Assembly (NCBI GenBank): GCA_035315685.1
Contig: DATFXR010000095.1
Location: 1-64,000 of the forward strand
Direction of reading: 5' to 3'
DNA: 64,000 nt
Source of the DNA: QHWK01 sp035315685
GTDB taxonomy: Bacteria > Acidobacteriota > Vicinamibacteria > Vicinamibacterales > CAVVIG01
Of the stretch, positions 57,967-64,000 are shown one piece after another (the first letter of the stretch is position 1; each line of letters opens with the position of its first letter). The notes under the pieces were generated by a model. That model was given only the letters and a program-made list of their open reading frames with translations, searched no databases and was not told where the DNA came from. Position numbers and translations under genes: made by a program.

Positions 57967-59291
57967 CGATCGTTTCCTACGGCCCTGTCGAAATCGGCCT
58001 GCGCCGACGCCAGATTCATCAACGCTTGAACAAGGTGATGATCGGCGTCAGCGAGGGTGGATTGGACTTTGAGGACATCGCTCAACAGTCCTGCGCGCTG
58101 AGCGAACCGATTGCGCACAACGCGCAACGATTCCGCACCCGTCGCTTGCAACGCCTTCGCGACTTCCAGTTCCTGTTGTGCCTCGAGCACCCGCCGGTAC
58201 TGATGCGCGACGTCGATCCGAATCTGCGCTTCGGCCTCTCGCAAGTCGAGTGTGGCTTGCTGCTCCGTGTCCCGCCCGGCCTCGATCTCCTGACGCTTTC
58301 GTCCCCAGTCGAAGACATCCCACGTCACTTGGATTCCGACGCTCGAAATGTTGTTCGGCAGCACGCTGCTGAAGTTCGCAGTCTTGAACCCGGTCAGAGA
58401 CAAGCTGACGTCTGGGACGCGCTCGGCGCTCTTGATTCGGCGTTCGAGCTCGGTCTTCCGCACCTTGAGTCTGGCCGAGCGAATTTCGGGCCGCGACTCG
58501 AGCGCCATCGCACATGCGTCTGACAAGGACACTTGCTCGACGTTGGTGACGCTCGCGGGATCGACGTCGAAGGGTGCGTCGACGTCTCGACCCATGAGCC
58601 GGTTGAGTTGCTGCTTCTGGCTCTGAATCGGATCGTCCAGCTTCAACAGCTCGTATTTCGCCTGCGCGAGCTGTGCGCCGGCGCCGAGAAGATCCGCTTC
58701 GAGCGCGACCCGCTGCGAGACGTTCTGGCGCGTCTCGCGATTCAGCTGCTCGAGAAACGAAATTGTCGATTGCAACCGCTGCCTGGCGCTCTCCGCCTGA
58801 ACGATCCCGTAGTAAAGACGCCGCACCTCATTGGTCGTCGCCTGCCGCGTCGCGCGGATCTGTTCGGACGCGACCTCCACGCCCACCCCCGCTAGATCGA
58901 TCCCCAACCCGATACGATGCTGTTGCGTCAATGGCTGCGCAACACTCCCGAAGAAGATCAAACCCGGTTGGAGGGGGCTTTCGAGCGTCGTCGTGGTTCC
59001 GGGTATGGGGCCGACGCCGGGATAGACGCCAAGGGCGCCGCGCTCGAACGTCACGCCGCCCAGCGTAATCGGCTGTGATACAAGAGTTGTGACCGAGAAG
59101 ACTGGCAGACGCTGAGTACGAGCGATTCGAAGATCTTCAACGGCCTTTTCACGTTGAAGTTCCGCGCTCCGGATTGCCCTGTTGTTGTCAGCAGCAGTCG
59201 CGACCGCATCGGACAACGCAATCACCTGGCCGTTGAGCGCCGCCGGCATCAACAGAATCGACAGAGCGACCCACGGCGTTGTCACTGGCAT
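57963..59291 (-). CDS. TolC-family outer-membrane channel
   Basis: 442 aa from ATG 59291; the frame is open to 59408. Signal peptide VALSILLMPAALNGQ. Two OEP repeats: LSDAVATAADNNRAIRSAELQREKAVEDLRIART and LSDACAMALESRPEIRSARLKVRKTELERRIKSA, with long helices. First gene of the efflux operon. Its promoter region carries the motif seen also before the SDR and DoxX genes. Confidence 0.92.
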   Translation of the reverse strand: MPVTTPWVALSILLMPAALNGQVIALSDAVATAADNNRAIRSAELQREKAVEDLRIARTQRLPVFSVTTLVSQPITLGGVTFERGALGVYPGVGPIPGTTTTLESPLQPGLIFFGSVAQPLTQQHRIGLGIDLAGVGVEVASEQIRATRQATTNEVRRLYYGIVQAESARQRLQSTISFLEQLNRETRQNVSQRVALEADLLGAGAQLAQAKYELLKLDDPIQSQKQQLNRLMGRDVDAPFDVDPASVTNVEQVSLSDACAMALESRPEIRSARLKVRKTELERRIKSAERVPDVSLSLTGFKTANFSSVLPNNISSVGIQVTWDVFDWGRKRQEIEAGRDTEQQATLDLREAEAQIRIDVAHQYRRVLEAQQELEVAKALQATGAESLRVVRNRFAQRAGLLSDVLKVQSTLADADHHLVQALMNLASAQADFDRAVGNDR

Positions 59292-59338
59292 TGCGGCCCA
59301 ACTACGAGTCAATCGAAACAACTTCAACCCGCATCTCG

Positions 59339-59381
59339 ACTCTACTTGTCTGATTCGAACTCGTCTTGAACGAACTGGCTG
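59339..59381 (-). promoter_or_regulatory. promoter with CAGCCAGTTCGTTCA motif (efflux operon)
   Basis: Motif at 59367-59381 (minus strand CAGCCAGTTCGTTCA), 22 nt, then -10 TAGAGT (59339-59344). The same motif is at 62702-62716 and 63371-63385 with 23 nt to TACCAT. Confidence 0.55.
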
Positions 59382-59564
59382 CTGGTTGATCAGGAAACAT
59401 CGCGTCACGGGCCGCTAGAGAGACGCGCCGCGGTCGTGGAACAGGAATACCGATCCGGATGGACCATCGGGACCGATAGAAGAGGCGGCGATCGTACCGC
59501 TCCCGGGCTGCCCTCGTCTGCACGATCTGACTGGTCCGACGGATGGATTCGTCGTCAATGCGCA

Positions 59565-60014
59565 TCAAAACAACCAGGCGCCTCTGGCCATGAATGCCGC
59601 CACGAAGACGATGGCGATAACGAGGGCGATCTCGAGTGAGTTGATCCTGCTGAACACATCATTCGAGAATTTCGGCACAGGTCTTCCCTGCCTGCGGGCC
59701 GATCGCACCTGGATAAACGTGGTCATGGGCCGGAGCTCGATTGCGAACACGATCGCGAAGAGGGCGAGCTTGGTCCAAAAGAGGCCGTTGTACCAATAGA
59801 AGCTCGGAGTCTTGCCACCCCACCAGACGCGTGCCAGCCCCGAGGCGATCCAGAGCATTGCCGCGATGCCCCAGGCGTTGTCGGCAGCCAACAATTGCCT
59901 CCACGCCGCCTCGTCCATGGGTCGCGCCAGCGCGCGGCCGCGCATGCCGAGCGATCCGAGCCCGAGCGCGAGCGTCAGAACGTGGATTGCCGAAAGCAGG
60001 GCACTCACGACCAT
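59565..60014 (-). CDS. DUF2214-family membrane protein
   Basis: 149 aa. Helices SALLSAIHVLTLALGLGSLGM, WGIAAMLWIASGLARVWWGG, GLFWTKLALFAIVFAIEL, SLEIALVIAIVFVAAFMARG match DUF2214, a four-helix inner-membrane family with conserved His and Trp. The start ATG 60014 lies 40 nt after the MocR stop; likely co-transcribed. Confidence 0.85.
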   Translation of the reverse strand: MVVSALLSAIHVLTLALGLGSLGMRGRALARPMDEAAWRQLLAADNAWGIAAMLWIASGLARVWWGGKTPSFYWYNGLFWTKLALFAIVFAIELRPMTTFIQVRSARRQGRPVPKFSNDVFSRINSLEIALVIAIVFVAAFMARGAWLF

Positions 60015-60054
60015 TGGGCCTCCGTGCGAGTCGAGTCACTGCCGCTTGCGACGA

Positions 60055-61599
60055 TCAGATTCGATTCTTCCGGTCGTCGGACCTGATCGCCGCCTCGATT
60101 GCGGCCGCGAGCCTCTCCATCCCGCGTCGAATCGCGTCCGGCCGCGTGGACGCGAAGCCCAACAGCAGACCCTTGAGTGTCGGCTGACCAGCGAAAAATG
60201 TACTGAGTGGGGACACCTCGATGTCTCTTTCGCGCGCCTCCAGGCAGACGCGATCCTCGTCGACGCCGAGCAGGTCGGCCACGGCATGCAAGCCGGTTTG
60301 CGCTCTTTGCAGCCGGAGGACGCCGGCACACAACTCGTCAGCCGCATCCATCAACGCTTCGAGTCGCTCGCGATAGATTCCGCGCATACGGCGGATGTGA
60401 CGCGCATAGTGCCCGCCCGCGATGAACTCGGTGAGCGCCATCTGCTCGAGTAATGGCGGATGGACGTCCGCGGCGCGGCGAGCGGCCCGAAACTTGGCCC
60501 GCAGGTCAGACGGCACGATGAGAAAGCCGAGGCGCAGCGCCGGAAACATCGACTTGGCGAATGTGCTCATGTAAATGACACGGCCGTCCGAATCGAGCCC
60601 GTGGAGTGATTGAAGGGGTCGGGTGCCGTAACGGAACTCCCCGTCATAGTCGTCCTCTACGATCCACGCACCGGCGTCGCGCGCCCACTTCAAGAGCTTC
60701 AGGCGGCGCGAGAGACTCATGGGGACTCCCAGAGGGAACTGGTGCGACGGCGTGACGTACGCGAGTCGGGCGTCCGCCGAGCGCTGCACCGCCGCCTCAA
60801 CGTCAAGCCCCTGATCATCCACGCGGACTGGCACAATCCGCGCACCCGCTGCGATGAGCGCACTGCGAGCGCCGTTGTAGCCAGGTTCCTCGAGCCATAC
60901 GCGATCACCGTGGTCGAGCAAGAACGTCGCGAGCATTTGCAAACCGCGCTGAGCGCCGGCAACCACGAAGACCTGCTCCGCATCGCACCGCGTGCCACGT
61001 GCACTCTCGACGAGTTCAGCAATCGCCTGGCGCAAGGCACCGAAGCCTGCGGTGTCGCCGTAATCCAACTGCCCGACCGTCATCGATCGCAACTGGCGAT
61101 CCACCAGGCGCGACCAGAGATGAAACGGAAACAGGTCGAGCGCAGGGGCACCCAGGCGAAACGGCCTCGGAGGCCCCGTCAGCCGTCGTGCGGGCCCCGG
61201 CGTCTCGACCAATGCGGCGCCCCGGTGCGACAACTCCGGATGTCTCGTCCGCGTCGGCCGGGGCACCAATACTCGGCGCGGAAGGGCATCGGGTAGCTCG
61301 GAGGCAATGAACGTCCCGGAACCGTGCCGGGCCGTGAGATAGCCCTCGGCAAGCAACTGCTCGTACGCCAGCAGCGTTGTCGTTCGCGAAACGTTCAAGT
61401 CGTGAGCGAGCGCCCGCGATGAAGGGAGTCGCGCCCCGGGGGTCAACACGCCGTCGAGAATGGCACGACGTATTCCGACATAGACTTGCTGCTGCAGGCC
61501 AGCACCCGGGCGATTGTCGATCGAGATCAGAAGGTCAGAAGGCGCACTCCCACAGCGGCCTGTTCTCTTGAGCGCCACGAGTCCTGCCGCATCACTCAC
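60055..61599 (-). CDS. MocR/PdxR-type GntR-aminotransferase regulator
   Basis: 514 aa from GTG 61599. Winged HTH of GntR type at about 35-105 (GVLTPGARLPSSRALAHDLNVSRTTTLLAYEQLLAEGYLTARHGSGTFIA), then a fold-type I aminotransferase domain with PLP Lys in STFAKSMFPALRLGF and Asp/Tyr of EDDYDGEF. Such regulators bind PLP; here the targets may be the three operons with the CAGCCA(G/A)TTCGTTCA promoter motif. Confidence 0.93.
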   Translation of the reverse strand: MSDAAGLVALKRTGRCGSAPSDLLISIDNRPGAGLQQQVYVGIRRAILDGVLTPGARLPSSRALAHDLNVSRTTTLLAYEQLLAEGYLTARHGSGTFIASELPDALPRRVLVPRPTRTRHPELSHRGAALVETPGPARRLTGPPRPFRLGAPALDLFPFHLWSRLVDRQLRSMTVGQLDYGDTAGFGALRQAIAELVESARGTRCDAEQVFVVAGAQRGLQMLATFLLDHGDRVWLEEPGYNGARSALIAAGARIVPVRVDDQGLDVEAAVQRSADARLAYVTPSHQFPLGVPMSLSRRLKLLKWARDAGAWIVEDDYDGEFRYGTRPLQSLHGLDSDGRVIYMSTFAKSMFPALRLGFLIVPSDLRAKFRAARRAADVHPPLLEQMALTEFIAGGHYARHIRRMRGIYRERLEALMDAADELCAGVLRLQRAQTGLHAVADLLGVDEDRVCLEARERDIEVSPLSTFFAGQPTLKGLLLGFASTRPDAIRRGMERLAAAIEAAIRSDDRKNRI

Positions 61600-61788
61600 G
61601 ACGGAGTCCCCGGGTCGCGCGAGATCATGGATCGATCACGTGGCCAGTTCACCACTCCTGCGACGGGCATGACAATCGAAGGATACTTACCGTGTCCTGG
61701 GGTGTGGAGTGCCACTTCGCGACAGGTCGCTGTGACCAATCTGGAGCACGGCGACAGAATGGATCCGCACTGATGCGCGGTGATGTCA

Positions 61789-62622
61789 TCAGCGGTCCTG
61801 CCGCTTCACCGCCTTCGATGACGGCTCCCAAATGAGGCGGTTGACTTCCAGCCCGATCGGCCGCGGCGCCAGCTCGCCGGCCAGGGCCAGGACCTTTGTC
61901 ATCAGGCCGGGGACCACCTCGCGCGCTTCCTGCTGCATCCCGTTGTAGCCGGCCTTTGCCACGGCCGCGGCACTCATCTTCGCCACTCGCTTGTACGGAA
62001 CATCGACATTGGCACCGGCACCGTCATCGAACGCCGTTTCGGTCGGCCCCGGCGCGAGCACGGTTACGCTGACGCCGGTGCCGCGGAGCTCTCGTGCGAG
62101 TCCTCTCGAAAACGACAAGACGTAGGCCTTCGTGGCGTAGTAGACGGCCATGCGCGGACCGCCCGGCTGATATGCGACGACGGACGCGACGTTGAGAATG
62201 CGCCCCCAGTGACGCTGTTGCATGCCGGGCAGGACGAGGCGTGTGAGCGTCGTCAATGCGGCCGTGTTGAGTTGCACCATGCGATCCAGGGCGAACGGAT
62301 CCTGCTCTTCGACTTTGCCGTACATGCCAACACCGGCGTTGTTGATGAGGACGTCAATCGAGACGCCGGCGGCCGCGAGTCCGTTCCATAGCTCGAACGC
62401 GGTTCGCGGTTCACCCAGGTTGCATGTCTCGCATCGAACGGCGATCGGAAATCGCGCCACAAGGTCAGCGCCGACGCGTTGCAGCCGGTTGCGATCGCGT
62501 CCGACGATCACGAGGTCGTGTTGATCGGCCGCCAGTAAGCGCGTCAGCTCGAGGCCGATCCCACTTGATGCGCCGGTCACCAGTGCGGTTCGATGTGTTG
62601 GCCTCTCGGCGATTACCGACAT
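61789..62622 (-). CDS. SDR-family oxidoreductase
   Basis: 277 aa from ATG 62622 after GGAGG. TGASSGIG NAD(P) motif, NNAG, catalytic VASVVAYQPG and YYATKAYV (Tyr/Lys). The C-terminus (NRLIWEPSSKAVKRQDR) matches the DltE-like/YqjQ SDR group with oily ends. Substrate unknown. The promoter carries the shared motif. Confidence 0.94.
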   Translation of the reverse strand: MSVIAERPTHRTALVTGASSGIGLELTRLLAADQHDLVIVGRDRNRLQRVGADLVARFPIAVRCETCNLGEPRTAFELWNGLAAAGVSIDVLINNAGVGMYGKVEEQDPFALDRMVQLNTAALTTLTRLVLPGMQQRHWGRILNVASVVAYQPGGPRMAVYYATKAYVLSFSRGLARELRGTGVSVTVLAPGPTETAFDDGAGANVDVPYKRVAKMSAAAVAKAGYNGMQQEAREVVPGLMTKVLALAGELAPRPIGLEVNRLIWEPSSKAVKRQDR

Positions 62623-62672
62623 TTCACCCTCCGTCGCGCCGTCGCCCGCCGATGGACACTCGCGTGCGATTG

Positions 62673-62716
62673 ATGGTAGCCGCCCGCGCCGCTCTCGGTC
62701 TTGAACGAATTGGCTG
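62673..62716 (-). promoter_or_regulatory. promoter with CAGCCAATTCGTTCA motif (SDR gene)
   Basis: Motif at 62702-62716, 23 nt, then TACCAT (62673-62678), about 50 nt before the start codon. Same arrangement as at 63342-63385. Confidence 0.6.
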
Positions 62717-62876
62717 AGGCGACATGGGTACGGTGTTGCTCGCCGCAACCACACCCTGCGATTTGCTGAATGGGTTCGACAGGAGTATTTGTAGCTCAGC
62801 AGAGCACGCCGGTCCCGGAGCGACACTCGTTATCGGGTTTATCGACGCTGACGGCGACGCCTCGAGTTGGATGGGC

Positions 62877-63311
62877 CTATTTCACGCTCCAGGCCCAGAC
62901 GATGAAGAGGGCCTGCATCGGCACGCGCAGCCACAACGACGTCGCGCGGCGACCCCGCAACCGCACGCCGCGGCGGGCTGCGCTGATGTTCGCTGGAAGC
63001 ATCCCGACCATCAGCACGATCAGGCCGCAGGCCGCCCAGAAGGTTGTCGCCGGAATCAGCAGGCCAACGGCGCCCGCGAACTCGGCGACCCCAGTGGCTG
63101 ACACCAGCACGTCGGGTCGCGGCAGTCCGGGCGGCACCATCGCGATCAAGTCCTTTTTCATCGGTGTGAAATGCGCCAGTGCCGTGAACACGAACATCGT
63201 GGCGAGCGCGAGGCGGGCGCTCACGAGCCACGAGCCGAAGGCACTCACACCCGCGAATCCAAGCGCCCTGTAGGAGACGAGTGACGCGAACACAACGATC
63301 ACAACCACCAT
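62877..63311 (-). CDS. DoxX-family membrane protein
   Basis: 144 aa from ATG 63311 (CTGGAG upstream). Helices VVVIVVFASLVSYRALGF, RLALATMFVFTALAHFTP, TGVAEFAGAVGLLIPATTFWAACGLIVLMVGML and MQALFIVWAW match DoxX-like proteins with the His of AHFTPMKKDL. Distinct from the copies at 4.5-5.6 kb. Confidence 0.88.
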   Translation of the reverse strand: MVVVIVVFASLVSYRALGFAGVSAFGSWLVSARLALATMFVFTALAHFTPMKKDLIAMVPPGLPRPDVLVSATGVAEFAGAVGLLIPATTFWAACGLIVLMVGMLPANISAARRGVRLRGRRATSLWLRVPMQALFIVWAWSVK

Positions 63312-63341
63312 GTTGGCTCCAGGCGTTTAGTCATTTTCGCG

Positions 63342-63385
63342 ATGGTATTGGCCGCACGCACTCGCGATCATGAACGAACTGGCTG
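63342..63385 (-). promoter_or_regulatory. promoter with CAGCCAGTTCGTTCA motif (DoxX gene)
   Basis: Motif at 63371-63385, 23 nt, then TACCAT (63342-63347), 30 nt before the DoxX start. The spacing is identical to the SDR promoter. Confidence 0.6.
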
Positions 63386-63586
63386 GAATGTTCAGCGGCC
63401 GTCTCGGTGGATGCTTGTCACGAGGTCCACGGCTCGACAGTTATCGGACGGCTTGATCCGCTCTCTCAGGCGCCGGATGCAACGAAGATCCGGGTTCCGC
63501 GACTAAAATCGACCTACAGCGGTTGCAGCCGTACCTGCCGGGCGCTCCCGGGAGCGAGCGGGCGCAACCGGTGAAGATCCAGAGTC

Positions 63587-64000
63587 ATGCTGATCGGTGC
63601 GCGGCGCGACGAGTCGTCTGGCGCTTCGTTGTGGCCAGCGGCGCTGTTCGTGTGGGGACCCGGAAGTCGCTCGTCTTCGCACACGCACCACTCGGTTCAG
63701 TTGATTGTCGCCCTTCGGGGCCGGCTAAGAGCACGTCCTCGGCGCGGAATTCCGTGGCGTCAATGTTCCGGGGTGTTCGTCCCACCCGGCGCCGCGCACG
63801 AGGTCGACGCTCGCGGCGTTTCCGTCCTGATTGGATTCATGGATGCCGAGAGCGAGCTGGCCCTCCCGCTCGTTCACCGATTCGGGTCGAAGATGGTCGC
63901 TGTGTCCGGCGCCGTCGTCGCGCGATGGCGGCATGCACTCGGCGGCCCGGATGCGCTCGATGCGAGGCGGGTTGAGGTCTGGGTTCGTTCCGAACTGCTG
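63587..64000 (+). CDS. AraC-family regulator, N-terminal part (cut by window end)
   Basis: 138 codons from ATG 63587 with no stop to the edge: ASLWPAALFVWGPGSRSSSHTHHSVQLIVALRGRLRARP, GAAHEVDARGVSVLIGFMDAESELALPLV. It matches the cupin sensor of the regulator at 46007-46819 block by block (VWGPG, H-HH, HEVDARG, IGFMDAESEL). The HTH lies outside the window. Confidence 0.75.
   Translation, partial: MLIGARRDESSGASLWPAALFVWGPGSRSSSHTHHSVQLIVALRGRLRARPRRGIPWRQCSGVFVPPGAAHEVDARGVSVLIGFMDAESELALPLVHRFGSKMVAVSGAVVARWRHALGGPDALDARRVEVWVRSELL

Noticed and set aside
1..64000. CRISPR arrays, tRNA, rRNA, prophage or intact IS elements
   Set aside because: No regularly spaced direct repeats, no cloverleaf or rRNA sequence and no transposase or integrase motifs were seen when reading both strands.

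Overview
The window is high-GC chromosomal DNA of a free-living Gram-negative bacterium. The gene families suggest an acidobacterium, perhaps Vicinamibacteria-like: a beta-propeller histidine kinase, a TonB receptor with an N-terminal carboxypeptidase-like domain, SYLF proteins, a YCII/ECF sigma pair, and many DoxX, SRPBCC and AraC/TetR/ArsR genes. This is inference from gene content; there is no rRNA or other marker gene. I see no tRNA, rRNA, CRISPR array, prophage or intact insertion sequence.

Layout. 0-0.6 kb: the tail of an unrecognised protein and an ankyrin-repeat remnant. 0.7-4.2 kb: two paralogous sigma-54 activators around a SYLF lipid-binding protein. 4.5-10.5 kb: a GH16-like lipoprotein, propeller kinase and NarL-type regulator in one overlapping operon, followed by a duplicated DoxX unit in which a second regulator copy has collapsed to a remnant. 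10.8-16.9 kb: a frameshifted AraC gene, an amino-acid permease, an intact AraC paralog and a TonB-dependent receptor. 17-19 kb: glycogen debranching enzyme GlgX. 19.2-27.9 kb: a run of minus-strand envelope and protein-quality genes (HdeD, SYLF, AI-2E-type permease, M48 protease, glycine-zipper and DUF1269-like proteins, a ClpA-type unfoldase).

28.1-30.9 kb: small proteins, a receiver-like protein, a CYTH-like protein and a split chromate transporter. 31-46.8 kb: many small regulator-plus-enzyme modules (VOC/ArsR/SRPBCC, SRPBCC/TetR/GNAT, SDR/TetR, DesK/DesR-like, MDR/TetR, SRPBCC/ArsR), several with clear palindromic operators, and a patch of lower GC near 44 kb joined to a truncated methyltransferase. 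47-50.7 kb: alpha/beta hydrolase, small Cys-rich protein, AraC HTH remnant, ECF sigma with YCII partner, DoxX-like protein. 50.8-59.3 kb: a PP2C-type phosphatase and a TolC-MFP-RND efflux operon. 59.5-64 kb: DUF2214-like protein, MocR/PdxR-type regulator, SDR, DoxX, and an AraC gene running off the end.

The strongest regulatory observations are (i) a 15-bp motif at fixed distance from the -10 of three operons around the MocR regulator, (ii) promoters whose -10 lies 6 nt before ATG, implying leaderless mRNAs, and (iii) operators overlapping promoter or ribosome-binding elements of self-regulated modules. Several reading-frame breaks may be real decay or assembly error.
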